A DNA stretch of 64,000 nucleotides from Betaproteobacteria bacterium SCN1. Lineage in GTDB: Bacteria; Pseudomonadota; Gammaproteobacteria; Burkholderiales; Thiobacillaceae. The DNA is taken from contig WBSF01000006.1 of NCBI GenBank assembly GCA_008923315.1, positions 1 to 64,000 of the forward strand, in the 5' to 3' direction. This document shows, in pieces, positions 8,895-18,980 of this stretch (position 1 is the stretch's first letter; each line of letters begins with the position of its first letter). A model generated the notes under the pieces. It saw only the letters and a program-made list of their open reading frames with translations. It was not told the DNA's origin and did no database searches. The translations under genes and the position numbers were made by a program.

Positions 8895-9839
8895 ATGGCC
8901 GACCGCAGACTGCAAGTATTCTACACTGTGGCCAAGCAGCTGAGTTTCACCAAGGCAGCCGATATCCTCTACATGACGCAGCCTGCGGTGACCTTCCAGG
9001 TCAAGCAGCTGGAAGAGCATTTCAATACCCGTCTGTTCGAGCGCAGCCATGGCAAGATTTCCCTGACGCCGGCAGGTGATCTGGTGCTGGGCTATGCGGA
9101 GCGCATCCTCGCGCTGACCAGCGAAATGGAGGCGCGTGTCGGCGAGCTGACCGGTCAGGTGACCGGCCCGCTGATGATCGGCGCTTCGACCACCATTGCC
9201 GAATATCAGTTGCCGCGCATACTCGGCGAATTCAAGGAACGTTTCCCGCAGGTTCAGGCGCAACTGACCGTGGCCAACTCGGAAACCATTGCGGCCAAGG
9301 TGGCGGATCATTCGCTCGACGTCGGCCTGATCGAAGCGCCCTCCCATAATCCGCACCTGACCACGCTGGCCGTCTGCGAGGACGAGCTGGTCATGATCTG
9401 CGCGCCCAACAATGCCCTGTCCGGGCGGAGCAGTGCGGATGCCCGCGTGATTGCCGAACAGCCCTACGTGTCCCGTGAGCACGGCTCGGGGACTCGCGAG
9501 GTCGTCGACGGCTTTTTCCGTGACAACGGTGTCAATCCCGACGATCTGCATATCGAGATGGAACTGGGCAGCCGCGAGGCGATCAAGGGGGCGGTCGAGG
9601 CAGGATTGGGCGTCGCCATCATGTCGGCCTCCACGGTGACAAAGGAAATCCAGTTGGGGACGCTGGTCGCAGTGCCGCTCAGCCCGAGGCTCACACGCGA
9701 ACTGTCGATGGTCTATGCACCGGAGAAATTCCGCAGCAAGCTGCTGGATGCCTTCATCAGCTTCGTCGAAAACAAATTCCAGCAGTGCAACATGGACGTC
9801 ATTCCGCTGAAGCGGACGGCCAAGGGGCGCAATCGCTGA
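8895..9839 (+). CDS. LysR-family transcriptional regulator
   Basis: A 314-residue LysR regulator. The winged helix-turn-helix fills residues 1-60 (RLQVFYTVAKQLSFTKAADI, then MTQPAVTFQVKQLEEHFNTRLFERS), and a CysB/CbbR-type effector-binding domain with a GPLMIGASTTIAEYQLPRIL start follows. The sequence resembles regulators named CysL or CbbR-like, which respond to sulfur or carbon metabolites, but the target cannot be fixed. The ATG at 8895 has only a weak upstream purine stretch. It is divergent from lplT and overlaps the next small gene, so that gene is probably co-expressed. Confidence 0.9.
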   Translation: MADRRLQVFYTVAKQLSFTKAADILYMTQPAVTFQVKQLEEHFNTRLFERSHGKISLTPAGDLVLGYAERILALTSEMEARVGELTGQVTGPLMIGASTTIAEYQLPRILGEFKERFPQVQAQLTVANSETIAAKVADHSLDVGLIEAPSHNPHLTTLAVCEDELVMICAPNNALSGRSSADARVIAEQPYVSREHGSGTREVVDGFFRDNGVNPDDLHIEMELGSREAIKGAVEAGLGVAIMSASTVTKEIQLGTLVAVPLSPRLTRELSMVYAPEKFRSKLLDAFISFVENKFQQCNMDVIPLKRTAKGRNR

Positions 9840-10192
9840 TGCGGGACAGCAAACGCCTGCTGACGCTGTTTCGCGGATTATCGGAAGCGCGTCGGCAGGC
9901 CTTGCTGGACTATGCGGAATTCCTGGCCGGCAAGGAAAACGTCGAACGTGCGGCCGAACCGTCGCAAGAACCGGTGCCGATTCCACGCCCGGAGCAGGAA
10001 AACGTCGTCAAGGCGATCCAGCGTCTGATGCAGACCTACCCGATGCTGGAACGCAACCAGGTTTTTCATGAGGCTTCGGCGCAGATGACGCGCCATCTGC
10101 TGCATGGCGTGGCGGCCAGCGAGGCCATCGACGAACTGGAGCGCATCTTCGCGCGGCACTATCAGGTCCATCAGGAATCGCGGGGAAGTTAA
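9839..10192 (+). CDS. Small conserved-type hypothetical protein
   Basis: A 117-residue soluble, mostly helical protein that I do not recognise beyond its general look. It has an N-terminal helix RLLTLFRGLSEARRQALLDYAEFL, similar to short helices found in many small betaproteobacterial proteins, then a Pro-rich linker and a second helical part ending IDELERIFARHYQV. The ATG overlaps the LysR stop (TGATG), implying translational coupling and perhaps a shared regulatory role. No signal peptide, membrane segment or metal motif is visible. Confidence 0.75.
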   Translation: MRDSKRLLTLFRGLSEARRQALLDYAEFLAGKENVERAAEPSQEPVPIPRPEQENVVKAIQRLMQTYPMLERNQVFHEASAQMTRHLLHGVAASEAIDELERIFARHYQVHQESRGS

Positions 10193-10246
10193 GCGCGAGG
10201 ATTTAGGGACTGGGGAGCGGCCATGCTGCGCAAGACGCCCTGATTC

Positions 10247-10555
10247 CTACCCGCCCAGCGCGCCGCCGCAGTTCCAGCAACTCAGGAAATTGCCCGGATT
10301 GGTTTCGCCGCAGCGCGGGCAGGGGGCGCCGTCGCTGGCAGAAGCCGTCTGCATGTGCAGCAGCGCTTCGCGTGCGCGTTCCGTTTGTGCGTCGTCCTCG
10401 ATCCAGATTTCAGGCTGGGCCTGCATGAAAGGCAGGTCGCCCAGTGCCCCCGATGCATGAACGTTCAGGATGTGGTTCGGGATGCCCAGACTGGCCAGCG
10501 TGTCGGATATGAGCTGGGCGTCTAGCAGGGTAGGGGCGATGTGGACTCGCCGCAT
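10247..10555 (-). CDS. DUF2007 protein with zinc-ribbon tail
   Basis: A 102-residue protein with an N-terminal ferredoxin-like DUF2007 (putative signal-transducing) domain, seen in RRVHIAPTLLDAQLISDTLASLGIPNHI and WIEDDAQTERAREALL. A C-terminal zinc ribbon follows, with the pairs CPRC and CWNC about 12 residues apart. The function is unknown. ATG at 10555 is preferred over the GTG one codon earlier. It lies 16 bases after the Fur-type gene on the same strand, so the two may form a pair. Confidence 0.85.
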   Translation of the reverse strand: MRRVHIAPTLLDAQLISDTLASLGIPNHILNVHASGALGDLPFMQAQPEIWIEDDAQTERAREALLHMQTASASDGAPCPRCGETNPGNFLSCWNCGGALGG

Positions 10556-10571
10556 CACGGAAGCCGCGTGT

Positions 10572-10982
10572 TCAGGCGGCGCGGCGGACGCGGACGATCA
10601 GGTCGATGCCTTCGGTGACCATGCCGTCGGGCAGGTCGGGCAGGCCGGAAATCCGCACGTGCATAGCGTCGATGTCGGAAAGTTTGCCGGTATCGACTTC
10701 GTACAGATGGTGGTGGGGCAGGGTGTTGGGGTCGTAGAACACCTTGCTGGGGTCGACGATGACTTCACGCACCAGCCCCTTGTCCAGGAAAAGCTTGAGC
10801 GTGTTGTACACCGTGGCTTTGGACGTCTCCGAATGGCGGGTGTTGACGATGGCCATCACCTGGTCGGCGGAAAGATGTTCCTGGCGCGAAAACAGGGCGT
10901 GCGCGATCTCGATCCGCTGATGGGTCGGATTGATGTCGTGGCCGCGCAGGAGGGTGGCCATGTTGTCGCGGGTGTAGTGCAT
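10572..10982 (-). CDS. Fur-family repressor, PerR/Irr-like
   Basis: A 136-residue ferric uptake regulator family protein. The DNA-binding half includes NPTHQRIEIAHALFSRQEHLSAD and SKATVYNTLKLFLDKGLV. The dimerisation half has the metal or haem motif PHHHLYEVDTGKL. The paired CxxC zinc motifs of classic Fur are absent, and the HHH motif followed by E and D is typical of Irr/PerR-like members that respond to haem or peroxide. It is divergent from hisD with a 135-base gap; the A+T-rich TTATGATAAT just upstream could be an autoregulatory box. Confidence 0.88.
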   Translation of the reverse strand: MHYTRDNMATLLRGHDINPTHQRIEIAHALFSRQEHLSADQVMAIVNTRHSETSKATVYNTLKLFLDKGLVREVIVDPSKVFYDPNTLPHHHLYEVDTGKLSDIDAMHVRISGLPDLPDGMVTEGIDLIVRVRRAA

Positions 10983-11084
10983 GGCGTTATGATAATCCCC
11001 GATCTGGACTTTGTCTAATTCCCGGAATGGGTATGACTGTCATTTGAAAACGCCGCAACGGCGCGGCTTCCGTTCAAATAACGG

Positions 11085-11090
11085 TACAAT
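11085..11090 (+). promoter_or_regulatory. Candidate -10 box for the his operon
   Basis: TACAAT at 11085-11090 lies 27 bases before the hisD start and is a reasonable sigma-70 -10 hexamer. No good -35 is present at the right spacing. A small hairpin (CGCCG-CAA-CGGCG, 11051-11063) lies upstream. No His-rich leader peptide or attenuator is visible. Confidence 0.3.
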
Positions 11091-11117
11091 CCGGCCCTGA
11101 CTTCAAGGAACGTTCCC

Positions 11118-12422
11118 GTGGTTACCCTCACCCGTCTCGACAGCACGCAGTCCGATTTCCAGGCGCGTCTTGCCCGCCTGCTGCAATTCGATGACGCCAC
11201 CGATGCCTCCATCGAACAGACTGTGGCGGACATTCTGAAGGATGTCCGGGCCCGGGGCGACGCGGCGGTGCTCGAATACACCGCACGCTTCGACCGCCTG
11301 CCGGCGGCTTCGCTGGCCAGTCTGGAACTGGGCCGGGCCGAGCTCGATGCCGCGCTGGCTGGTTTGCCGGCCGATACCCGTACGGCGCTGGAGGCGGCGG
11401 CATCGCGTGTGCGGCGCTACCACGAGCAGCAGATCCAGGGTTCCTGGTCCTATACCGAAGACGACGGCACCGTGCTGGGCCAGCAGGTCACCCCGCTCGA
11501 CCGCGTCGGACTCTACGTGCCGGGCGGCAAGGCGGCTTATCCTTCGTCGGTGCTGATGAACGCGATTCCCGCCAAGGTGGCCGGCGTGGGCGAACTCGTC
11601 ATGGTCGTGCCGACGCCTGGCGGTGAAAAAAATCAGCTGGTACTGGCAGCCGCGGCGATTGCCGGGGTGGACCGGGTGTTCACCATCGGCGGCGCGCAGG
11701 CGGTGGCGGCGCTGGCCTACGGTACCGAGACCGTGCCGCAGGTCGACAAAATCGTCGGTCCCGGCAATGCTTATGTGGCGGCCGCCAAGCGCCGCGTGTT
11801 CGGCACGGTGGGTATCGATATGATCGCCGGCCCGTCCGAGATCCTGGTCATCGCCGATGGCACGACGCCGGCCGAGTGGGTGGCGATGGACCTCTTTTCG
11901 CAGGCCGAACACGACGAGCTCGCGCAATCCATTCTGCTGTCGCCCGATCCGGCTTATCTCGACGCCGTCGCGGCAGCCATCGACACACTGATCGCCGAGA
12001 TGCCGCGCAGCGAGGTGATCCGCACCTCGCTGACCAATCGCGGCGCGTTGATCAGGACGCGCGATCTCGACGACGCGGCGGCGATCTGCAACACCATCGC
12101 GCCGGAACATCTGGAGGTCTCGGTGGCCGACCCCGAGGCGCTGCTGCCCAAACTGCGCCACGCGGGCGCGATCTTCCTCGGCAAGCACACCTGCGAGGCG
12201 CTCGGCGATTACTGCGCCGGGCCGAACCACGTGCTGCCGACCTCTCGCACCGCGCGCTTCTCGTCGCCGCTGGGGGTCTACGACTTCCAGAAACGTTCGA
12301 GCCTGATCCAGGTGTCGCAGGCCGGGGCGCAGACGCTGGGACGCATCGCTGCGACCCTGGCCTACGGCGAGGGTCTGCAGGCGCATGCCCGTTCCGCCGA
12401 ATACCGCCTGACGCACCGGTGA
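11118..12422 (+). CDS. hisD: Histidinol dehydrogenase
   Basis: HisD (434 residues) oxidises histidinol to histidine in two NAD-dependent steps. Conserved blocks are seen: [63 protein letters not shown] and APEHLEV with the catalytic and zinc-binding Glu/His residues. The start is GTG at 11118, with AAGGAA 7-8 bases before it. It is the first gene of a dense his operon and is followed by hisC after 7 bases. hisG, which often precedes hisD in this group, is missing here. Confidence 0.97.
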   Translation: MVTLTRLDSTQSDFQARLARLLQFDDATDASIEQTVADILKDVRARGDAAVLEYTARFDRLPAASLASLELGRAELDAALAGLPADTRTALEAAASRVRRYHEQQIQGSWSYTEDDGTVLGQQVTPLDRVGLYVPGGKAAYPSSVLMNAIPAKVAGVGELVMVVPTPGGEKNQLVLAAAAIAGVDRVFTIGGAQAVAALAYGTETVPQVDKIVGPGNAYVAAAKRRVFGTVGIDMIAGPSEILVIADGTTPAEWVAMDLFSQAEHDELAQSILLSPDPAYLDAVAAAIDTLIAEMPRSEVIRTSLTNRGALIRTRDLDDAAAICNTIAPEHLEVSVADPEALLPKLRHAGAIFLGKHTCEALGDYCAGPNHVLPTSRTARFSSPLGVYDFQKRSSLIQVSQAGAQTLGRIAATLAYGEGLQAHARSAEYRLTHR

Positions 12423-12429
12423 GTCGCCG

Positions 12430-13488
12430 ATGAGCCGTTACTGGAGTGCCGTGGTGCACGGCCTGACGCCCTACGTGCCGGGCGAGCAGCCGAAGCTGGC
12501 CGATCTGGTCAAGTTGAACACCAACGAGAATCCCTACGGACCGAGCCCGAAGGTGCTCGAAGCAGTGCGGGCCGAAGCCGCCGATACGCTGCGCCTGTAT
12601 CCCGACCCCAATTCCGACCGGCTGCGCGCCGGTATTGCCGCCTACCATGGCGTGACGCCGGAAGCCGTCTTCGTCGGAAACGGTTCCGACGAGGTGCTCG
12701 CGCACACCTTCATGGCACTGCTCAAGCACGACCGGCCACTGCTTTTTCCCGACATTACCTACAGCTTCTATCCGGTCTATTGCGGGCTTTACGGTATCGA
12801 CTGCCGTACGGTGCCGTTGACCGGGACCTTCGAAATCCGGGTGGAAGACTACCGTGTGCCCAACGGCGGGATCATTTTCCCCAATCCCAACGCGCCCACG
12901 GGACGTCTGCTCGGGCTGGACGCGATCGAGCGCCTGCTGGCCGGCAATCCCGGTTCGGTGGTGGCCGTCGACGAGGCCTACATCGATTTCGGCGGTGCCA
13001 GTGCCATTCCGCTGACGGCCCGTCATCCGAATCTGCTGGTGATCCGCACGTTGTCGAAGTCGCATGCGCTGGCGGGCCTGCGCGTGGGCTACGCCGTCGG
13101 CCAGCCGGCGCTGATCGAAGCGCTCAACCGGGTGAAAGACAGTTTCAATTCCTATCCGCTGGACCGTTTTGCCCAGGCGGGCGCGCTGGCCTCGATCGAG
13201 GATTCCGCTTATTTCGAATCCCTGTGCGCCCGGGTCGTGGCGACCCGGGCCCGCATGGTCGACGCGATGATCCGGCTGGGCTTCGAGGTGCTGCCTTCGG
13301 CCGCCAATTTCGTCTTCGCGCGCCATCCCGCGCATGACGGTGCCGAACTGGCCGCCGCCCTGCGCGAACGGCACATCATCGTGCGCCATTTCAGGAGTCC
13401 GGCCCGCATCGCGCCCTTCCTGCGTATCACGGTCGGGACCGACGGCCAGTGCGACGCGCTCGTCGACGCACTGACGGCGCTGTGCTGA
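12430..13488 (+). CDS. hisC: Histidinol-phosphate aminotransferase
   Basis: HisC (352 residues) is a PLP-dependent class I/II aminotransferase that makes histidinol phosphate from imidazole acetol phosphate. Family features include [50 protein letters not shown] and the PLP lysine in [17 protein letters not shown] close homologue group acts on aromatic amino acids, but the place between hisD and hisB fixes the role. The ATG at 12430 gives a standard N-terminus. Confidence 0.96.
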   Translation: MSRYWSAVVHGLTPYVPGEQPKLADLVKLNTNENPYGPSPKVLEAVRAEAADTLRLYPDPNSDRLRAGIAAYHGVTPEAVFVGNGSDEVLAHTFMALLKHDRPLLFPDITYSFYPVYCGLYGIDCRTVPLTGTFEIRVEDYRVPNGGIIFPNPNAPTGRLLGLDAIERLLAGNPGSVVAVDEAYIDFGGASAIPLTARHPNLLVIRTLSKSHALAGLRVGYAVGQPALIEALNRVKDSFNSYPLDRFAQAGALASIEDSAYFESLCARVVATRARMVDAMIRLGFEVLPSAANFVFARHPAHDGAELAAALRERHIIVRHFRSPARIAPFLRITVGTDGQCDALVDALTALC

Positions 13489-13539
13489 AAACCGGATCGG
13501 CCTGCTAGAATCCCTCTAAAGCTCATGCCACCCGCAGCC

Positions 13540-14127
13540 ATGCGTACCGCACAGGTCACCCGCAATACCCTCGAAACCCGGATCACGGTCAACCTCAACC
13601 TGGATGGCACAGGTGCGGCGAAACTCGCGACCGGCGTGCCTTTCCTCGATCACATGCTCGACCAGATCGCGCGCCATGGCCTGATCGACCTCGATATCCA
13701 GGCGCAGGGCGACCTGCACATCGACGCGCACCACACTGTCGAGGACACCGGCATCACCTTCGGTCAGGCCTTTGCACAGGCGCTGGGCGACAAGAAGGGC
13801 ATTCGCCGCTACGGCCACGCCTACGTGCCGCTCGACGAGGCCCTGTCGCGGGTGGTCGTCGACCTCTCGGGACGGCCCGGCCTCGAATACCATGTCGACT
13901 ACACACGGGCGCGCATCGGCGAATTCGACGTCGATCTCTTTCTCGAATTTTTCCGCGGCTTCGTGAACCACGCCGCGGCGACCCTGCACATCGATAACTT
14001 GCGCGGGATCAGCGCGCACCACCAGGCCGAGACCATCTTCAAGGCGTTTGGACGGGCACTGCGCATGGCGGTCGAGCCCGATCCGCGCATGGCCGGCGTG
14101 ATGCCGTCGACGAAAGGCAGTCTGTAA
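13540..14127 (+). CDS. hisB: Imidazoleglycerol-phosphate dehydratase
   Basis: A stand-alone HisB dehydratase of 195 residues, without the N-terminal histidinol-phosphatase domain fused in enterobacteria. The manganese-binding histidine motifs are present: [35 protein letters not shown] and [20 protein letters not shown] at 13540 gives the usual [13 protein letters not shown] start; an ATG at 13525 would add five residues. The stop overlaps the hisH start (TAATG). Confidence 0.96.
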   Translation: MRTAQVTRNTLETRITVNLNLDGTGAAKLATGVPFLDHMLDQIARHGLIDLDIQAQGDLHIDAHHTVEDTGITFGQAFAQALGDKKGIRRYGHAYVPLDEALSRVVVDLSGRPGLEYHVDYTRARIGEFDVDLFLEFFRGFVNHAAATLHIDNLRGISAHHQAETIFKAFGRALRMAVEPDPRMAGVMPSTKGSL

Positions 14128-14822
14128 TGGCGGCCGCGGCCGACATCGCCGTCGTCGATTACGGCATGGGCAACCTGCGTTCGGTGTCCAAGGCCATCGA
14201 GCACGTCGCGCCGGCGATGAGAGTTGTGGTCACATCCGATCCGGATACCATTGCCGCCGCCGGGCGCGTCGTGTTTCCCGGTCAGGGGGCGGCACCGGAC
14301 TGCATGCGCGAAATCGAAGCGCGCGGTCTGCGTGTCGCGATCATCGATGCGGCCAGGAACAAACCCTTTCTCGGCATCTGCATGGGCATGCAGGTGCTGT
14401 TCGAGCACAGCGAGGAAGGCGATACGCCTTGCCTGGGAATTTTTCCTGGCGCGGTGCAGCGTTTTCCCGACGAGGCAATGCGCGACGACCGGGGCGGCAA
14501 GCTGAAGGTCCCGCACATGGGCTGGAACAATGTTCATCAGGCGATGCCGCATCCTCTCTGGGCCGGCATCGAGGAAGGCGCGCGCTTCTATTTCGTGCAC
14601 AGCTATTTCGTGCAGCCGGCGAACCCCGATCTGATCGCCGGCTTCTCGCACTACCCTTTTCCCTTTACCTGCGCGGTGGCCGCCGGCAACGTCTTCGCCG
14701 TGCAGTTCCATCCGGAAAAGAGCCAGAATGCCGGGCTTGCGCTGCTCGGCAATTTCGCAACCTGGAATCCGGGTGCGGCGTCTGCCGCTGCCTGCGATCT
14801 GTCCGGCGCAACCTGCGCCTAA
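14127..14822 (+). CDS. hisH: Imidazole glycerol phosphate synthase, glutaminase subunit
   Basis: HisH (231 residues) is the class I glutamine amidotransferase half of the HisFH complex and supplies ammonia to HisF. The nucleophile lies in FLGICMGMQVLFEHSEEG, and the His/Glu pair in VFAVQFHPEKSQNAG. It is slightly longer than typical (about 200-215 residues) because of a short C-terminal extension after LGNFATWN. The start overlaps hisB by one base. Confidence 0.96.
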   Translation: MAAAADIAVVDYGMGNLRSVSKAIEHVAPAMRVVVTSDPDTIAAAGRVVFPGQGAAPDCMREIEARGLRVAIIDAARNKPFLGICMGMQVLFEHSEEGDTPCLGIFPGAVQRFPDEAMRDDRGGKLKVPHMGWNNVHQAMPHPLWAGIEEGARFYFVHSYFVQPANPDLIAGFSHYPFPFTCAVAAGNVFAVQFHPEKSQNAGLALLGNFATWNPGAASAAACDLSGATCA

Positions 14823-14840
14823 TTTCTTGTTTGCAAGACC

Positions 14841-15596
14841 ATGCTGATCATTCCCGCCATCGACCTCAAGGACGGTCACTGCGTACGCCTGGAACAGGGC
14901 GAAATGGACAGGGCCACGGTATTCTCGGAAGACCCGGCCGCCATGGCCCGGCACTGGCTGGAGCTGGGGGCGCGTCGTCTGCATCTGGTTGATCTCAACG
15001 GCGCGTTCGCCGGCAAGCCGGTCAACGACGAAGCCATCCGCGCCATCGTCGATGCCGTCGGCGAGGAGATGCCGGTCCAGCTGGGCGGCGGCATCCGCGA
15101 TCTGGCGACCATCGAGCGCTATCTCGACGATGGCGTGCGCTACGTCATCATCGGCACGGCAGCCGTCAAGAATCCTGGCTTTCTTCACGAGGCCTGCGAC
15201 GCTTTTCCGGGGCACGTGATGGTCGGCCTCGACGCCAAGGATGGCAAGGTCGCGGTCGAAGGCTGGTCGAAGATCACCGGCCATGACGTCGTCGATCTGG
15301 CCAAGCGTTTCGAGGGCTACGGCGTCGAAGCCGTGATCTATACCGACATCGGCCGCGACGGCATGCTGACCGGCGTCAATGTGGATGCGACGCAACGGCT
15401 GGCTCAGGCCTTGTCCATTCCGGTCATCGCCAGCGGCGGCGTGACGGACATCGAGGACGTGAAAGCATTGTCCACCGTCGCCAAGGACGGCATCATCGGC
15501 GCCATTACCGGTCGTGCGATCTATCAGGGCACCCTCGATTTCGCCGTGGCGCAGAAGCTCGCCGACGAGCTGGCCGGCGGCGTCTTTGGCGTCTGA
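14841..15596 (+). CDS. hisA: ProFAR isomerase HisA
   Basis: HisA (251 residues) is a (beta-alpha)8 barrel that isomerises ProFAR to PRFAR. The first catalytic Asp is in [15 protein letters not shown]. The phosphate-binding halves are [19 protein letters not shown] and [15 protein letters not shown], and the second catalytic Asp is in [14 protein letters not shown]. It sits between hisH and hisF, 18 bases after hisH, in standard order. Confidence 0.97.
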   Translation: MLIIPAIDLKDGHCVRLEQGEMDRATVFSEDPAAMARHWLELGARRLHLVDLNGAFAGKPVNDEAIRAIVDAVGEEMPVQLGGGIRDLATIERYLDDGVRYVIIGTAAVKNPGFLHEACDAFPGHVMVGLDAKDGKVAVEGWSKITGHDVVDLAKRFEGYGVEAVIYTDIGRDGMLTGVNVDATQRLAQALSIPVIASGGVTDIEDVKALSTVAKDGIIGAITGRAIYQGTLDFAVAQKLADELAGGVFGV

Positions 15597-15605
15597 GCGC
15601 TTTCC

Positions 15606-16361
15606 ATGCTTGCGAAACGCATCATTCCCTGCCTGGACGTGACCGACGGCCGGGTCGTCAAAGGCGTCAATTTCGTCGAACTGAAGGATGCAGGCGATCC
15701 TGTCGAGATCGCGCGCCGGTATAACGAGGCCGGCGCCGACGAGCTGACCTTTCTCGACATCACCGCCTCGTCGGACAATCGCGACCTGATTCTCCACATC
15801 ATCGAGGCGGTGGCGAGCGAGGTCTTCATTCCGTTGACGGTCGGCGGCGGCGTGCGCGCGGTGGCCGACGTGCAGCGCCTGCTGAACGCGGGGGCGGACA
15901 AGGTCAGCATCAACACCTCTGCCGTGACGAACCCGCAACTGGTAAAAGACGCCGCGGACCGCTACGGCAGCCAGTGCATCGTCGTCGCCATCGACGCCAA
16001 GCGCACGGGCGATCACTGGGAAGTCTTCACCCATGGCGGGCGCAAGGCGACCGGGCTGGACGCAGTCGAATGGGCGAAAAAAATGCAGTCGCTGGGTGCA
16101 GGCGAATTGCTGCTGACCTCGATGGACCGCGACGGCACCAAGAGCGGCTTCGATCTCGACCTGACGCGGGCGATATCCGAGGCTGTTTCGATTCCGATCA
16201 TCGCCAGCGGCGGCGTCGGCAATCTTCAGCATCTTGTCGACGGCGTTCGCGAAGGCCGTGCGGATGCCGTGCTGGCCGCGAGCATCTTCCATTTCGGCGA
16301 ACATACCGTGGACGAGGCGAAACGCTATATGAAACAACACGGGATCGAGGTGCGCCTGTGA
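15606..16361 (+). CDS. hisF: Imidazole glycerol phosphate synthase, cyclase subunit
   Basis: HisF (251 residues) is the barrel subunit that uses ammonia from HisH to make imidazole glycerol phosphate and AICAR. Catalytic Asp residues lie in [18 protein letters not shown] and [17 protein letters not shown]; phosphate loops are [15 protein letters not shown] and [15 protein letters not shown]. The stop overlaps the GTG start of hisI (GTGA), showing continued operon coupling. Confidence 0.97.
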   Translation: MLAKRIIPCLDVTDGRVVKGVNFVELKDAGDPVEIARRYNEAGADELTFLDITASSDNRDLILHIIEAVASEVFIPLTVGGGVRAVADVQRLLNAGADKVSINTSAVTNPQLVKDAADRYGSQCIVVAIDAKRTGDHWEVFTHGGRKATGLDAVEWAKKMQSLGAGELLLTSMDRDGTKSGFDLDLTRAISEAVSIPIIASGGVGNLQHLVDGVREGRADAVLAASIFHFGEHTVDEAKRYMKQHGIEVRL

Positions 16362-16771
16362 ATGCGGTATCTAATTCCGCCTGGCTCGATGCGGTGAAAT
16401 GGGATGCGCACGGGCTGGTTCCGGCCATTGCACAGGATGCAGCCACGGGCGACATCCTCATGGTGGCATGGATGAACCGCGAGGCGCTGTCGGAGACGGC
16501 ACGGACGATGCGGGGCGTGTACTATTCGCGTTCGCGCGGCCGGCTGTGGCGCAAGGGCGAGGAGTCCGGACATGTGCAGCAGGTCTCGGAAATCCGGCTC
16601 GACTGCGACAACGACGTGGTGCTGCTCCGGATCGAACAGGTGGGTGGCATCGCTTGCCATACCGGACGCCGCTCGTGTTTTTTCCAGAAACTGACCCCGG
16701 ACGGCCAGGGCGGTGGAGACTGGGTGACGACCGAACCTGTTCTCAAGCATCCCGGCGAGATCTACAAATGA
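16358..16771 (+). CDS. hisI: Phosphoribosyl-AMP cyclohydrolase
   Basis: HisI (137 residues) opens the adenine ring of phosphoribosyl-AMP. The zinc/magnesium-binding region is visible as [18 protein letters not shown], followed by [26 protein letters not shown] and [18 protein letters not shown] are also typical. The GTG at 16358 overlaps the hisF stop. It is a single-function protein, separate from HisE, as usual in betaproteobacteria. It overlaps hisE by 4 bases (ATGA). Confidence 0.96.
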   Translation: MNAVSNSAWLDAVKWDAHGLVPAIAQDAATGDILMVAWMNREALSETARTMRGVYYSRSRGRLWRKGEESGHVQQVSEIRLDCDNDVVLLRIEQVGGIACHTGRRSCFFQKLTPDGQGGGDWVTTEPVLKHPGEIYK

Positions 16772-17085
16772 GCGACATCCTTGACCGGCTGGCCGCCACG
16801 CTTGAAACACGCAAGCAGGCCGCGCCCGATTCGTCCTACGTGGCGAAGCTCTATGCCAAAGGTACGGACGCGATCCTGAAAAAGATCGGCGAGGAGGCGA
16901 CGGAAACGGTCATGGCGGGCAAGGACGGCGAGCCCGAAAAGATCGTCTACGAAGTCGCCGATTTGTGGTTTCATACCCTGGTCCTGCTGGCACACAAGAA
17001 CCTGTCGCCGGCCGATGTGCTGAACGAGCTGGCGCGCCGCGAGGGCCTGTCCGGACTGGTCGAGAAGGCGAACCGACATGAGTGA
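16768..17085 (+). CDS. hisE: Phosphoribosyl-ATP pyrophosphatase
   Basis: HisE (105 residues) is a MazG-like all-helical enzyme that removes pyrophosphate from phosphoribosyl-ATP. Metal-binding acidic residues are in [17 protein letters not shown] and [18 protein letters not shown]. The start overlaps hisI and the stop overlaps hinT by 8 bases. This is the last histidine gene of the operon; hisG is not in the window. Confidence 0.96.
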   Translation: MSDILDRLAATLETRKQAAPDSSYVAKLYAKGTDAILKKIGEEATETVMAGKDGEPEKIVYEVADLWFHTLVLLAHKNLSPADVLNELARREGLSGLVEKANRHE

Positions 17086-17416
17086 CTGCATATTCTGCAA
17101 GATTGTCGAGGGACAATTGCCCTGCAATTCGGTCTATGAAGACGACGAGGTGCTGGCGTTCCACGACATTCGCCCGTTTGCGCGGGTGCATTTCCTGATC
17201 ATCCCGAAAGCGCACATTGCCACGCTCGCCGATGCCGAGCCGGCGCAGGAGCGGCTGCTGGGCAAGATGCTGTTGCTGGCGCCCAGACTGGCGAAGGAGC
17301 AGGGCCTGGAAGCGGGTTTCAAGACGCTGGTCAATACGGGACGCGGCGGCGGTCAGGAAGTGTTTCACCTGCACATGCACGTATTCGGCGGCGGCGATCC
17401 CGTTCGCCCGGTTTAA
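17078..17416 (+). CDS. hinT: HIT family purine nucleoside phosphoramidase HinT
   Basis: A 112-residue histidine triad hydrolase that cleaves AMP-lysine and other nucleoside phosphoramidates. The N-terminal [20 protein letters not shown] and the triad [11 protein letters not shown] near residues 95-105 are both present. It overlaps hisE by 8 bases and precedes tatA by 17 bases, so it is probably transcribed with both. Confidence 0.95.
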   Translation: MSDCIFCKIVEGQLPCNSVYEDDEVLAFHDIRPFARVHFLIIPKAHIATLADAEPAQERLLGKMLLLAPRLAKEQGLEAGFKTLVNTGRGGGQEVFHLHMHVFGGGDPVRPV

Positions 17417-17433
17417 CGCAAAGGAGAGCTTAC

Positions 17434-17643
17434 ATGGGTAGCTTCAGCATCTGGCATTGGCTGATCGTTCTGGTGGTGGTGCTGCTGATCTTCGGCACCA
17501 AGAAGCTGCGCAATATCGGCAGCGATCTGGGCGGTGCGGTCAAGGGTTTCAAGGAAGGCATGAAGGAAGACCCGCCCAAGATCGCCGAAGGCGAGAAAGG
17601 GCACACCATCGATGCCGAGGTCAAGGACAAACAGCAGAGCTGA
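17434..17643 (+). CDS. tatA: Twin-arginine translocase subunit TatA
   Basis: A 69-residue TatA with one N-terminal membrane helix ([19 protein letters not shown]) followed by the amphipathic helix [19 protein letters not shown] and a charged tail. TatA forms the size-flexible pore of the Tat system for folded proteins. AAGGAGAG lies just upstream of the ATG at 17434. tatB follows after 60 bases. Confidence 0.96.
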   Translation: MGSFSIWHWLIVLVVVLLIFGTKKLRNIGSDLGGAVKGFKEGMKEDPPKIAEGEKGHTIDAEVKDKQQS

Positions 17644-17703
17644 GGGCCGGAGCGGCGCACGTTCCTGCATCTTGCTGTCTGAGCCCTGGATTTCGTCTAA
17701 ACC

Positions 17704-18165
17704 ATGTTCGACATTGGGTTTACAGAGCTTCTCGTCATCGGTGTGGTGGCGCTCATCGTCATCGGCCCCGAGCGGCTGCCCAAAGTGGCCCGCACGGCCG
17801 GCCATCTATACGGCCGCATGCAGCGTTACGTAACGACGGTAAAAGCCGACATCAGTCGCGAGATTCAGCTCGATGAGATGCGCAAGGTCGGCGAAGATTT
17901 CAAGCAGTCGATCGAATCCGCGGCGAGCGAAGTGGAACAGAAGGCCACGGCAGTCGATGATTATCTGCGCAGCGAAACGAGCAACCTCGACAAAATGGTG
18001 TCGGCCATGGCGGCTACCGAAGGCGAGCGTCCCGAACCCGCCCCGCCGGCACAGCAGACTGCAGAGCCGCGGGTGGCAGCTGAATCCCGGTCGGTGCAAC
18101 AAAGCCTGCCGCTCGACGAGCCCGACCAGAATCCGGCGACACCATCGACCGGTCATACCGCATGA
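17704..18165 (+). CDS. tatB: Twin-arginine translocase subunit TatB
   Basis: TatB (153 residues) has the typical start [20 protein letters not shown] and the [13 protein letters not shown] hinge, then a long amphipathic helical region and a variable Pro/Glu-rich tail. With TatC it recognises twin-arginine signal peptides. It overlaps tatC by 4 bases (ATGA). Confidence 0.95.
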   Translation: MFDIGFTELLVIGVVALIVIGPERLPKVARTAGHLYGRMQRYVTTVKADISREIQLDEMRKVGEDFKQSIESAASEVEQKATAVDDYLRSETSNLDKMVSAMAATEGERPEPAPPAQQTAEPRVAAESRSVQQSLPLDEPDQNPATPSTGHTA

Positions 18166-18980
18166 ACGAGCCGAAAGAAGGAACGGATACCTTTATCTCG
18201 CATCTGGTCGAGATGCGCGACCGCCTGCTGCGGGCCGTGCTCGGTGTGGTGGTTCTGTTCGTTTGCCTGTTCCCCTGGGCCAAGGAACTGTATGCCCTGC
18301 TGGCCGAACCGATGCTTGCGGCGCTGCCGGCGGGCGGGCAGATGATCGCCACCGAAGTCACCACACCGTTCTTCGTGCCGATGAAGGTCACGTTGATGAC
18401 GGCATTTCTGCTGGCGCTTCCCTGGGTTTTCTACCAGGCCTGGGCTTTCATCGCGCCGGGGTTGTACCAGCACGAAAAACGGATCGGGGTCCCGCTGGTG
18501 GTCACCAGTGTGATCCTGTTTCTGGTCGGCATGGCTTTCGCCTATTTCTTCGTGTTCCCGATCGTTTTCGGTTTCATCGTGAGTGTCACGCCGGCCGGCG
18601 TGGCAGTCATGACCGACATCGGCAAGTACCTCGATTTCGTCATGACCCTGTTCCTCGCGTTCGGGGTGACTTTCGAGGTGCCGGTGGCCGTCGTCCTATT
18701 GGTGAAGATGGGCATGGTGTCGGTCGCCAAACTGCGTGAAATCCGGCCGTACGTCATCGTCGGCGCCTTCGTGATCGGTGCGATTTTCACGCCGCCCGAC
18801 GTGATTTCGCAGTTCATGCTGGCCACGCCATTATGGATTCTTTACGAGATTGGCATTCTCGTCGCGGCTGCCATCACCAAACCGCGTCCGGAGACCGGTT
18901 CGGACTATGCTCCGATGTCAGAGTCGGAAATGGATGCCGAACTCGATCGCATCGAATCCGATTCGAAGGACCGCCGCTAG
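18162..18980 (+). CDS. tatC: Twin-arginine translocase subunit TatC
   Basis: TatC (272 residues) has six hydrophobic helices. Signature segments are [20 protein letters not shown], then [20 protein letters not shown] and [20 protein letters not shown], with the conserved glutamates used for signal-peptide binding. It ends the his-hinT-tat run. The C-terminal cytoplasmic tail after the last helix is about 35 residues and rich in acidic residues. Confidence 0.96.
   Translation: MNEPKEGTDTFISHLVEMRDRLLRAVLGVVVLFVCLFPWAKELYALLAEPMLAALPAGGQMIATEVTTPFFVPMKVTLMTAFLLALPWVFYQAWAFIAPGLYQHEKRIGVPLVVTSVILFLVGMAFAYFFVFPIVFGFIVSVTPAGVAVMTDIGKYLDFVMTLFLAFGVTFEVPVAVVLLVKMGMVSVAKLREIRPYVIVGAFVIGAIFTPPDVISQFMLATPLWILYEIGILVAAAITKPRPETGSDYAPMSESEMDAELDRIESDSKDRR

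Noticed and set aside
13899..16340. An 813-codon minus-strand frame across hisB-hisF
   Set aside because: It is antisense to five clear his genes and shows shadow composition (rich in Arg, Ala, His and Asp) with no known domain.
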